A DNA stretch of 64,000 nucleotides from contig CASGAM010000026.1 in assembly GCA_949299545.1 (NCBI GenBank), forward strand, positions 1 to 64,000, written 5' to 3'. The notes beneath the pieces are model-generated. The model did no database searches. It was not told the DNA's origin and worked only from the letters and a program-made list of their open reading frames with translations. Positions within the stretch are counted from its first letter, which is position 1; every line of letters begins with the position of its first letter. Position numbers and translations under genes: made by a program. The DNA is from an uncultured Prevotellaceae bacterium (lineage in GTDB: Bacteria; Bacteroidota; Bacteroidia; Bacteroidales; Bacteroidaceae). This document shows positions 29,441-37,233 of the stretch, piece by piece.

Positions 29441-29751
29441 TCTCATTTTTCTTTCATCGGTATTTCATCACATCTTTCCCCAGTCACCCCGTATCATATT
29501 TTTAGGGCTGGGACATTGTGGCTATTAAGGAATGAAATGTTAGTGCAGGCCGAAACTGACGGGCTGAATTGTAACCTGAATCTGTTAGCGGTCGCAGCAG
29601 ATTTTTCGACCTGTCGCTTCCAGAAAGCGACAGGTCGTATTTTTTGCGGCGAGCGCTTGTAATTTTCCACGTATCGGCAACACAGTTTTTGGTTTCTATA
29701 TATCAAAACTGTTTCTCCGAAAAGGAACAGAATAATGAAAAGTAAACAAAT
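29441..29751. other. Non-coding interior between the 70-bp inverted arms
   Basis: About 310 bases with no credible gene. Short open frames on both strands (up to about 100 residues) run into the repeat arms and have no recognisable domain. The only clear structure is the strong hairpin at 29607-29637. Confidence 0.5.
29607..29645 (+). terminator. Strong hairpin with T tract inside the inverted-repeat element
   Basis: CGACCTGTCGCTT (29607-29619) pairs perfectly with AAGCGACAGGTCG (29625-29637) around a 5-base loop, and a run of T follows at 29640-29645. It has terminator form on the + strand, but its position within the repeat-bounded segment suggests that it is part of that element. Confidence 0.6.
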
Positions 29752-29821
29752 AAAGTCCTTCACCCGTAAAATTCTGTCCTGCAATACATAAACAAGTCAG
29801 GTGAAGGAGTGAAGGAGTTTT
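29752..29821 (-). repeat. Right arm of the 70-bp inverted repeat pair
   Basis: Inverse complement of the 29371-29440 arm with about 12 mismatches, clustered in the centre. The two arms enclose 311 bases, giving an element of about 450 bases inserted between GH98 and the next transcription unit. Confidence 0.7.
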
Positions 29822-29968
29822 CCGACAGATTTACTGTATAGGGTGAGTGGAATCTCGTTCGCGATGTGAAGATTGATTTGTCCTTTTTGATGTTACCTTA
29901 GCTTAATTGTTTCTTTTGACTAGATAGGCCGTGAAATATTGAGGAATATAGGATATGTTACAAATTTG

Positions 29969-30033
29969 GTTGCAAAAAGCAAAAACTATGTTACAAATTC
30001 AAAAACGCTTTGTTGCTGTTGCACTTATTTTTG
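29969..30033 (+). promoter_or_regulatory. Promoter with tandem-box site upstream of the esterase stub
   Basis: Box 1 GTTGCAAAAAGCAAAAAC starts at 29969 and box 2 GTTACAAATTCAAAAAC at 29990, 21 bases apart. A perfect -7 element TATTTTTG lies at 30026-30033, with its TTTG starting 40 bases after box 2. A third GTTACAAATT lies at 29957. Box 2 shares 17 consecutive bases with the box at 34591. Confidence 0.65.
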
Positions 30034-30063
30034 TGATGTTTTTCTCTGTTGAATAAAATTAAG

Positions 30064-30303
30064 ATGAAAAAGTATATATTATTGCTGTCGTGTTTCGTGG
30101 CAGCCGCAGTTGGCGCAAAAGTGCGTTTGCTCCGTTCCTTTTCCGACGGGATAGTGTTGCAGCTTGATGTCGCTGCGCCGGTATGCGGATGGGAAACGAC
30201 CGGCGAAATCCGTTCTTTGTCTTCACTCAAGAGTATTGCTTTGGCCGTGCCCGATGGCAAATATTGTGGCTCGACGTCCTCCTTTATGTTTGAAGTGAAG
30301 TAA
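30064..30303 (+). pseudogene. Stub of a sialate-O-acetylesterase-like gene
   Basis: 79 residues from the ATG at 30064 (the frame also opens at a TTG at 30049). A signal peptide ends at VGA. The next 30 residues (KVRLLRSFSDGIVLQLDVAA followed by PVCGWETTGE) match the N-terminus of secreted sialate-O-acetylesterase/acetylxylan-esterase-like enzymes, normally 450 or more residues. The remaining 30 residues do not continue the family, and the GQSNM catalytic block is absent. It looks like an internally deleted or truncated remnant, yet it keeps a complete promoter with tandem boxes. An independent small exported protein cannot be excluded. Confidence 0.6.
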
Positions 30304-30324
30304 CGTAAATATGCTAAATATCAT

Positions 30325-30362
30325 AAAAAGATGTGCGCACGCGATTTATAAATGCATCTTTA
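30325..30362 (+). terminator. Weak hairpin between the esterase stub and the regulator gene
   Basis: AAAGATG is followed at about 20 bases by CATCTTT and a T-rich stretch. The stem is short and has a large loop, so it may or may not stop transcription from the 29969 promoter into the regulator gene. Confidence 0.3.
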
Positions 30363-30365
30363 TTT

Positions 30366-30373
30366 TAATTTTG
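30366..30373 (+). promoter_or_regulatory. -7 element of the regulator gene
   Basis: TAATTTTG matches TAnnTTTG exactly. No G(A/T)TACA box occurs 40 or 41 bases before its TTTG, unlike the six boxed promoters, so the regulator appears to have a separate, perhaps constitutive, promoter. Confidence 0.5.
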
Positions 30374-30460
30374 CATGCTAAAACTTCGTGAGAGTACAGT
30401 GGCAGAAATTTGTTATGGCACGGAATGTGCCGGATTACCAATCATAACCGATTTTAATTT

Positions 30461-33400
30461 ATGGCAATAAAAAAGATGAAGAAAATGGATATAGGTAGAT
30501 TGTTTGTATGGCTTGTATCATATTGTTACGCCTGTCATATAACAGCTCAGACTACTATTTCTTTCACGTCGGATCAGGGACTCTCTAACACTTGTATCCA
30601 TTCTATTATGCAGGACAGCCGGCAAAATGTATGGATCTGTACCCAAAACGGCTTGAACCGTTACGACGGAGTGAAGATGAATGTCTATCATCACGACGAG
30701 AAAATGCCGGGATCATTGGGGCACGATGATACCAACTGCGTTCTGGAGATGAAATCGGGCAAGATACTGGTCGGTATGGAGAGCGGCGTGCAGTTATATT
30801 GCTATGATACGGATAGTTTCACCGATGTGCCTTTGGTTGCGGCCGGAGGTGCTGCGTTGCCGGCACATGTCGTATCAATGTCGAAGATGAGCGATGGGAC
30901 GGTTTATGTCTGTACAGCCGGTTATGGTTTGTACCGCCTTTCTCCGGATTCAGAAGAATTGGCGTTTCATGAGGTAAAAGACATTCCTCTCAAGAATATG
31001 GTGATACATATCATGGAAGACTCACGAAAGAATGTATGGATTCTTGAGACAGACGGTAATGTATCGCTGTTGAAAGACAAGACGTTGAAGACGATCGGCT
31101 GTTTTCCCGATGCCATCAGGTTTTGCGAGAGTTCGTCCGGCAATGTTTATTTATCGACAGTCCGCAGCGGTTTGTACAACTATAATGAGCAGGCGGGACG
31201 TTTTGTCAGGGTAAATTCGGCGAGTCGTGATTATGTCGTGGCGGCTGTTTCCCGTGGGGCAGCCAATCAGTTGCTGATTTCAACAGATGGAAATGGCTTG
31301 CTGATTTATGATGAAATAACCGGAGAGACGCACCAGAGTAATATCCGGACGTATGAGTACAATCTGTTGTCATCAAATGTAAAAGATGCGATGGTAGATG
31401 CCGATGGTAATATTTGGGTCGGTGTTTACTGGAAAGGTGTGTTGGTGATGCCCAACATTGCGAGCAGTTTTGATTATATAGGCCGTCGGTCGGTCAATAA
31501 AAATACGATAGGCACCAACTGTGTTACTGCCATTACGGGAGATGGTAAAGGTGATATGTGGGTGGCTACAGATCATTGCGGTATATATCGTGTGGCTCAT
31601 GACGGGACATCGAGCATTCATTACAAACCGGGCGAAGTGCCGGGTATTCCCTCAACTATCATGAGTATTCACGAGGACTCGGAAGGAACGATTTGGTTGG
31701 GGTCCTCTTATTCCGGAGTTGTCCTGATGGATGGTGATACAGGACATTGCACAGATTTGGGTAAGGTGGTGAAAGGAGGGGAGCAAATACCGAATGCTTA
31801 TGCCATTACCGAGGACGGATACAAGAATATATGGATTGCCACGATGGGCAACGGCTTGTTCTGCTATAGCCTGCAGACACGTGAGCTTAGCCACTATACG
31901 GCGAAGAAAAATAATTCACAGGTTTATCCTTATCATATCCTGAACAATACTTATATACGTTCATTGTTGATCCACAGGGATTTCCTGTATGCAGGGACTG
32001 CCGATGGCTTGGATATGTTCCAGTTGACTAAAACGGGTCTGAAACCTGTACGCCGTATGTTATACAAAACAACGGTGCGCGACATGAAGATGGATGCTGC
32101 CGGTAATATTTGGGTAGCGACGACAAAAGGGCTGGGCTGTATGGATACCGACGGTAACGATCTGAAAATGTTGACCACGGAAAACGGACTTGCCAATGAT
32201 TTCGTGAACAGTATAGAAATAGTTTCGGATGGAAACGTGTGGGCCAGTACGGACAATGGTATTTCATGTTATAATCCGGTTACAAAAACTTTTGAGAATT
32301 ACCGGATCATTGATGGTTTGCAAGGCAATGAATTCAGTTGCCATGCTTCGCTGTACCAGAACGGTTTGGTTTATTTTGGCGGCATCAACGGTATTTCTTA
32401 TTTCCGTCCGTCAGACATAGGAAAAAAAGAGGAAATTGCCAAGGTCAGGTTGCGCCTGATTGATTTTTATGTGGACGGCAAACCGGTTCATGGCGGTGAT
32501 CGTTCGGGGAGGTACACCATAATTGACCAATGGTTTCCGTTAGTGGATGAAGTCAATTTGTCGCACAATGACAAGTCTTTCAGCATAGAACTTTCTGCAA
32601 TGAGTTTCAATAACCGGCGAGTGACTTATTATTATGCCGTTGACAACGGAGATTGGATGGCATTGGAGGAAGGGCAGAACCGGATTAGTTTCATTGATAT
32701 GGAGCCGGGTAAACACCGCATCCGTATGAAAGCAGAGTCGTATGGCAATGAATCGGAAGTCAAGGAGTTGCGGGTTGTGATACATCCCGCGTGGTATTTG
32801 TCCCCATTGGCAAAGGTGATATATTGTGTATTATTACTGTTTGCACTTTATTTGCTGTCCGTGCAACTGAAAGAACGTTACAAGGCGCGTCAGATTTTAG
32901 CCAAACACCGGCAGACGGAAGAGTTGAACGAGGCACGCATACAATTCTTTATGAATATCAGTCATGAGATTCGTACTCCGATGACGCTCATTCTCAGTCC
33001 ATTGATGAAACTGATGAAAATGGATAAGGACGAAGAGCATCAGCGTAACTATTCGCTGATATACCAAAACTCCCAGCGTATCCTCAGGTTGATTAACCAG
33101 CTGATGGATGCACGGAAGATAGAAAAGGGACAATTCCGGTTGAAGTACCACAAAGTGGAACTGGTTGGTTTCATCAATAACCTGTATGAATTGTTTGCGA
33201 CGACCGCCGCTAACCGCAAGATTGCTTTTAATTTTCAACATGCAATGGAACGGCTGGAGGTTTGCATAGATCCGCAAAACTTTGACAAGGTCGTGATGAA
33301 CTTGCTGTCAAATGCCTTTAAGTTTACACCCGACGGTGGTGAAATTACCATTGAACTGCAAGACGTGGAGGGCAAACATCCGGCTGATCATGATTTCGTG

Positions 33401-34564
33401 TTGACGGTGACGGATAACGGAACCGGTGTTCCTGATAATGCCAAACAACGTATTTTCGAACGTTTCTATTCAGGCAAATGGGGGGACGGTTACGTCGGTA
33501 CCGGCATTGGTCTGAATCTTACCAAACTGTTGGTGGAGTTGCATGAAGGTAAGATTTGGGTTGAGGATAATCCGGCCGGGAAAGGATGCCGTTTTATCGT
33601 AAGAATGCCCCAGATGTTACAGATGTTGCAAGGAATTGTAGATGACTCTCTGCCGGAAGCTCATACGTTGCCGGAATTGCATCATCAGGCTGAGCGTACA
33701 GTAGAAGTGTATGAAGCGCCGTCCGATGATAAGGGGGCCAGGAAACATTTCAATGTAATGATTGTGGAAGATGAAGCTGCTATCCGCCGTTATCTGCGCA
33801 ATGAACTTTCATCGCGCTATCAGGTGACGGAATTTGCCAATGGTAAGGACGCATGGGAGGCCATTATCAAGGATCCGGAAGCATTTGACATGGTGCTGAG
33901 TGATGTGATGATGCCCGAGATGGATGGAATCACGTTGTGTCATGAGATAAAAGGCAATTTCAATACGAGTCATATTCCGGTCGTCTTGCTTTCGGCCAAA
34001 AGTGATGATGAGGATAAGATGGTGGGCTTGAGTAAAGGTGCAGATGCTTATATGACGAAACCGTTCAATATCGACTTGCTGAAGCAGACCGTCAACAATC
34101 TGTTGGAAAGTCACCACCGCATACAAGGCAAATATGGTGTCGTGGCCAAGCAGGAAGAGAAAATTGATAAAATAGAACTGACTTCACCCGACGAGAAACT
34201 CATGGAGCGGATGATGAAGGTCATCAATGATAATATGTCTAATCCTGATCTGAATGTTGAGTTTATTGCAGACAAAATCGGTATCAGCCGTGTGCACCTG
34301 CATCGTCGTATGAAAGGCATGACCAGTCTGACGCCGCGTGACTTTGTGCGTAACATCCGATTGTCGCAGGCTGCCAAGCTTTTGTCTGAAAAACACCTCG
34401 ACATCACGGATGTGAGCATCGCGACGGGATTCAGGTCGGTATCAACGTTCTCTACCTGTTTCAAGGCCTATTATGGCATGACGCCGTCAGAATATATGAA
34501 GCGGAAATCGAAGAATAAAGGTGACGAAACGCCTTCGGCAGACGGTAAAAACAAAAAAAAATAA
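30461..34564 (+). CDS. Hybrid two-component system regulator (HTCS) of the xylan locus
   Basis: 1367 residues. After a signal or anchor segment ending TAQ, about 690 residues form two seven-bladed propellers of regulator repeats (MQDSRQNVWICTQNGLNRYD and similar units). A Y_Y_Y domain and one membrane segment (about 778-803) follow. The cytoplasmic part has a histidine kinase with H835 in FMNISHEIRTPM, an ATPase domain (NLLSNAFKFTPDGGEI, DNGTGVPD), a receiver with phospho-acceptor D1148 in LSDVMMPEMDG, and an AraC-type DNA-binding domain (about 1250-1350). HTCS proteins sense oligosaccharides in the periplasm and activate nearby PUL genes; Prevotella bryantii XynR is the xylan precedent. The tandem boxes in this window are its probable targets. 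Confidence 0.95.
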   Translation: MAIKKMKKMDIGRLFVWLVSYCYACHITAQTTISFTSDQGLSNTCIHSIMQDSRQNVWICTQNGLNRYDGVKMNVYHHDEKMPGSLGHDDTNCVLEMKSGKILVGMESGVQLYCYDTDSFTDVPLVAAGGAALPAHVVSMSKMSDGTVYVCTAGYGLYRLSPDSEELAFHEVKDIPLKNMVIHIMEDSRKNVWILETDGNVSLLKDKTLKTIGCFPDAIRFCESSSGNVYLSTVRSGLYNYNEQAGRFVRVNSASRDYVVAAVSRGAANQLLISTDGNGLLIYDEITGETHQSNIRTYEYNLLSSNVKDAMVDADGNIWVGVYWKGVLVMPNIASSFDYIGRRSVNKNTIGTNCVTAITGDGKGDMWVATDHCGIYRVAHDGTSSIHYKPGEVPGIPSTIMSIHEDSEGTIWLGSSYSGVVLMDGDTGHCTDLGKVVKGGEQIPNAYAITEDGYKNIWIATMGNGLFCYSLQTRELSHYTAKKNNSQVYPYHILNNTYIRSLLIHRDFLYAGTADGLDMFQLTKTGLKPVRRMLYKTTVRDMKMDAAGNIWVATTKGLGCMDTDGNDLKMLTTENGLANDFVNSIEIVSDGNVWASTDNGISCYNPVTKTFENYRIIDGLQGNEFSCHASLYQNGLVYFGGINGISYFRPSDIGKKEEIAKVRLRLIDFYVDGKPVHGGDRSGRYTIIDQWFPLVDEVNLSHNDKSFSIELSAMSFNNRRVTYYYAVDNGDWMALEEGQNRISFIDMEPGKHRIRMKAESYGNESEVKELRVVIHPAWYLSPLAKVIYCVLLLFALYLLSVQLKERYKARQILAKHRQTEELNEARIQFFMNISHEIRTPMTLILSPLMKLMKMDKDEEHQRNYSLIYQNSQRILRLINQLMDARKIEKGQFRLKYHKVELVGFINNLYELFATTAANRKIAFNFQHAMERLEVCIDPQNFDKVVMNLLSNAFKFTPDGGEITIELQDVEGKHPADHDFVLTVTDNGTGVPDNAKQRIFERFYSGKWGDGYVGTGIGLNLTKLLVELHEGKIWVEDNPAGKGCRFIVRMPQMLQMLQGIVDDSLPEAHTLPELHHQAERTVEVYEAPSDDKGARKHFNVMIVEDEAAIRRYLRNELSSRYQVTEFANGKDAWEAIIKDPEAFDMVLSDVMMPEMDGITLCHEIKGNFNTSHIPVVLLSAKSDDEDKMVGLSKGADAYMTKPFNIDLLKQTVNNLLESHHRIQGKYGVVAKQEEKIDKIELTSPDEKLMERMMKVINDNMSNPDLNVEFIADKIGISRVHLHRRMKGMTSLTPRDFVRNIRLSQAAKLLSEKHLDITDVSIATGFRSVSTFSTCFKAYYGMTPSEYMKRKSKNKGDETPSADGKNKKK

Positions 34565-34569
34565 CATAG

Positions 34570-34635
34570 TATACGTTTCCGCAAAAAACAGTTACAAATT
34601 CAAAAACACCAAAAGTAAAATCTTATGTAGCTTTG
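34570..34635 (+). promoter_or_regulatory. Promoter of the 34672 gene with tandem-box site
   Basis: Box 2 GTTACAAATTCAAAAAC starts at 34591, and a weaker first copy, TATACGTTTCCGCAAAAAA, starts 21 bases earlier at 34570. A perfect -7 element TAGCTTTG lies at 34628-34635, with its TTTG starting 41 bases after box 2. Predicted transcription start is near 34642, giving a leader of about 30 bases. Confidence 0.7.
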
Positions 34636-34671
34636 CCGCAAATAATTTGTTAATTTTAAATATATGGAAAA

Positions 34672-36852
34672 ATGCTACGAAGAATTTTAATGATGATGGT
34701 TCTCGCCTTGGGGGTGGGGACGGTTGTAAATGCGACGAAAATTTATGCGGATTTGTCGGCGGCGCGAGCAGAGGGAGCTGCTGCAACATGGGATGCCGAA
34801 ACACAAACGTTTACATGGACTGCAAGTTATGATGCACGCCTGATTTTATCCGATCTGTCCGGCGACTTATCTGACTGTTCTGCATTGGTGCTTGAAACAG
34901 AAAATTTAGTAAATAATAGCGGGAGTGAAGATACGCCGGCAGGTTATCGTGTAGATTTAGTTGTAGATGGAACGCCATTACAAGGTTATAATTATGGCAT
35001 GGCATGGACTGAGGCCGGCACTTTTACTATTGATTTGCAATCAAATTTTTCAAAAGAACAGTTAAGTAAAGTAACGGAAATTAGGGTTAATACAAACAGT
35101 CAAAGTGGAAGCGTTGTAGTGAAGAATGCATATCTTGTCAAGCCTTTTAGCTTGACGTTTGATGAAAGCGGAAGGGCTTACATCCTGCCGAGTGATATGG
35201 CGGAACTGGTTGAGGGTGTCACGGTTGATGAACAGACAGGTGAAATTACAAAGACAGAATCTGGTGCGGCTTCAATCACATTGAGTCTGGGAGATGTGGA
35301 TTTTTCAAATGTAACAGCAATTTCACTTGATTACGATAATACTTCCGATGGATATTCTGATATTCTTTCAAATACACAGGTGAATGGTGTAAATGTAAGT
35401 GGTGAGAATGAACAGGTAAATGCATGGTACAGTTCAAAATATAATGTTAGTTATACAGAAGAATATCGTGCAAAGGAAGCGAGCAAACATGTTTCATCAA
35501 TAAAACTTCATTTTAATGAAGAGTTAACGGGCAAAATGAAAATTTCTTCCATTTGTATCACAAAATCTGTGATAACTGCATCTGACATGTTGAACTTGAC
35601 ACAAGCAGACTTTAAAACCTGGACAAGTCCAGATAAAGATGCAGAACCTACGGCTACAGCTGGGTGTTATGTCGATTTTGGTAAAGTGGTATCAGATGGT
35701 GCTACCATATATGGAGATGGCGGTGTTGGTTATTTAAATTATGCAGATATTAGCGATGCAGAGTATTTAAAGATAAAAGGAACACCCGGTACGACTATGC
35801 GTGTAATGTTTAATCGAGTGACTGATGGAGGGGCTCTTGTTGAATTAAATCCGGTTATTGGTGATGATGGAACTGTATTAGTCGATTTATCGGATTATGA
35901 GTATGTTCATTTGAATGCTGTTAAATTAATTTGGGATGCGCCTTCTTGTATTATTGATGCCATCGGTCTTATAAAAGGAGGTGTAGACTATTATATTGCT
36001 GGAGCAGGTGATATGGTAACTTCTGCTGAGTCTGCTTTGGCTGATGCAAGTGCTACTCGTATTGATGTAACAGGTTTAACTAATAATGAACCTATAACAT
36101 TGACTTCTGCTAATCCGAACTGCTTGTTTATAGCTTCTGATGCAGCTAAGTTGGCAAATACGACCAACGTATTGGTTGCAGATGGAGAAGGCGGTTATGA
36201 ATGTGCAAATTTGTCTTTGGATGCCGCTTATCCTTTCAAAGCGCCGTTCGACTTTGCCGCTACTACGGCTACAGTGAAGAAGAGCGTGACTGAGATCGGT
36301 TTTGCCACTTTCGTATCACCGTACAATGTTGCTGTTCCGGATGGTTGCGAGGCTTACAAGATCGTTTCAGTAGATGAAGCAGATGTTTTGCAGTGCGAGC
36401 CGGTAGAACAGATCGTTGCCAATGAACCGGTATTGCTGGTCGGCGAAGGTACCCATCAGTTTGCAGCAAGCGGTGTAAACGTATCAGTTGCTCCCCAGAC
36501 ACTTGTTTCAGGCCTGTTGAACGGCAGCTATGAGGCTACGACAGCACCTGCCAACAGCTACGTTCTCCAGAATCAAAGCGGTGTTACAGCCTTCTACCGT
36601 GTTGCCGAAGCCGGCAAACAGCAGGTGGTTCCCTTCACAGCCTATCTTACGTTACCTGCAGCTGGCGCTAACGTGCGCATGCTGTCCATTGACCTGGGCT
36701 CAGACGCAACAGCCATCGAGAATGTTCCTTCAAGCGCCGCAACCGTTGTGGCAGTATATGATTTGTCCGGTCGCAGTGTGGAAGGCTTGCAGCGTGGTAT
36801 CAACCTCGTCAAGATGTCAGATGGCACCGTTAAGAAGATTATTGTAAAATAA
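34672..36852 (+). CDS. Modular surface protein of unknown function
   Basis: 726 residues with a signal peptide ending VNA and no catalytic motif that I recognise. Three beta-rich modules are visible: about 24-155 (ILSDLSGDLSDCSALVLETE), about 160-305, and about 310-440. The middle of the third (VLVDLSDYEYVHLNAVKLIW) resembles the last module of the GH5-GH43 protein at 37882. A segment around residues 530-690 (GFATFVSPYNVAVPDG) is of the kind common near the end of secreted Prevotella proteins. The sorting-like tail is VYDLSGRSVEGLQRGINLVK...IIVK. It has its own tandem-box promoter immediately after the regulator gene, so it is probably xylan-induced. Carbohydrate binding is the best guess; function is otherwise unknown. 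Confidence 0.75.
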   Translation: MLRRILMMMVLALGVGTVVNATKIYADLSAARAEGAAATWDAETQTFTWTASYDARLILSDLSGDLSDCSALVLETENLVNNSGSEDTPAGYRVDLVVDGTPLQGYNYGMAWTEAGTFTIDLQSNFSKEQLSKVTEIRVNTNSQSGSVVVKNAYLVKPFSLTFDESGRAYILPSDMAELVEGVTVDEQTGEITKTESGAASITLSLGDVDFSNVTAISLDYDNTSDGYSDILSNTQVNGVNVSGENEQVNAWYSSKYNVSYTEEYRAKEASKHVSSIKLHFNEELTGKMKISSICITKSVITASDMLNLTQADFKTWTSPDKDAEPTATAGCYVDFGKVVSDGATIYGDGGVGYLNYADISDAEYLKIKGTPGTTMRVMFNRVTDGGALVELNPVIGDDGTVLVDLSDYEYVHLNAVKLIWDAPSCIIDAIGLIKGGVDYYIAGAGDMVTSAESALADASATRIDVTGLTNNEPITLTSANPNCLFIASDAAKLANTTNVLVADGEGGYECANLSLDAAYPFKAPFDFAATTATVKKSVTEIGFATFVSPYNVAVPDGCEAYKIVSVDEADVLQCEPVEQIVANEPVLLVGEGTHQFAASGVNVSVAPQTLVSGLLNGSYEATTAPANSYVLQNQSGVTAFYRVAEAGKQQVVPFTAYLTLPAAGANVRMLSIDLGSDATAIENVPSSAATVVAVYDLSGRSVEGLQRGINLVKMSDGTVKKIIVK

Positions 36853-36897
36853 GAGTGAATATAAATAAACAGTAGTAACCCATAACAAGTAACAAAA

Positions 36898-37056
36898 ATG
36901 AAAAAGATATATAATGCACCGAAAACCGAATGGAGCCTGCTTGAGTCAGGCGAGATGATGCAAAGCCTCTCAAAAAATCTGGGCGTCAGCGACAGTTCTT
37001 CGGATATTAATCAGCCCAACTATTCCAATACGAACGCTTGGGATGACCTCTGGTAA
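36898..37056 (+). CDS. 52-residue conserved-type small protein
   Basis: A complete short frame starting ATGAAAAAG and ending TAA at 37054. The protein begins MKKIYNAPKTEWSLLESGEM and ends NTNAWDDLW. It has no signal peptide or membrane segment. The pattern MKK-Y-x-P-x-x-E/W...GEMM...Ser/Asp-rich tail...DD-W recalls the many short proteins encoded downstream of secreted-protein genes in Prevotella and Bacteroides, whose role is unknown. It begins 45 bases after the 34672 gene and is followed by a strong terminator at 37107, so the two are probably co-transcribed. Confidence 0.65.
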   Translation: MKKIYNAPKTEWSLLESGEMMQSLSKNLGVSDSSSDINQPNYSNTNAWDDLW

Positions 37057-37106
37057 GACCGTTAAGGTAGTTTTTCATATAATATTGGTTTAGATTAGTG
37101 ATTAGG

Positions 37107-37147
37107 CCGTACTGAGAAGTGATTTTCGGTACGGTTTTTTATTTTTT
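37107..37147 (+). terminator. Intrinsic terminator after the 52-residue gene
   Basis: CCGTAC (37107-37112) pairs with GTACGG (37129-37134), and the inner GAGAA pairs with TTTTC. Long T runs follow at 37135-37140 and 37142-37147. It separates this unit from the next boxed promoter, whose first box begins at 37148. Confidence 0.75.
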
Positions 37148-37213
37148 GATACAATGCTGCAAAAGGATGTTACATTATATGAAATGCAACGTATGTATTT
37201 TAGCCTATATTTG
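37148..37213 (+). promoter_or_regulatory. Promoter of the large enzyme operon with tandem-box site
   Basis: Box 1 GATACAATGCTGCAAAAG starts at 37148 and box 2 GTTACATTATATGAAATGC at 37169, 21 bases apart. A perfect -7 element TATATTTG lies at 37206-37213, with its TTTG starting 41 bases after box 2. The predicted start is near 37220, only about 14 bases before the ATG at 37234. Confidence 0.7.
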
Positions 37214-37233
37214 TAAAGTATAAAAAATAGACC

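Noticed and set aside
29336..29784. Two short open frames, one on each strand, within the inverted-repeat element
   Set aside because: Each runs through a repeat arm and both contain the same arm-derived peptide, so the frames are by-products of the repeat rather than genes.
29957..29999. Direct repeat TATGTTACAAATT at 29954 and 29987 as the regulator site
   Set aside because: The 33-base spacing is unique to this promoter. The 21-base pair at 29969 and 29990 matches the other promoters better, so the 29954 copy is treated as an extra half-site.
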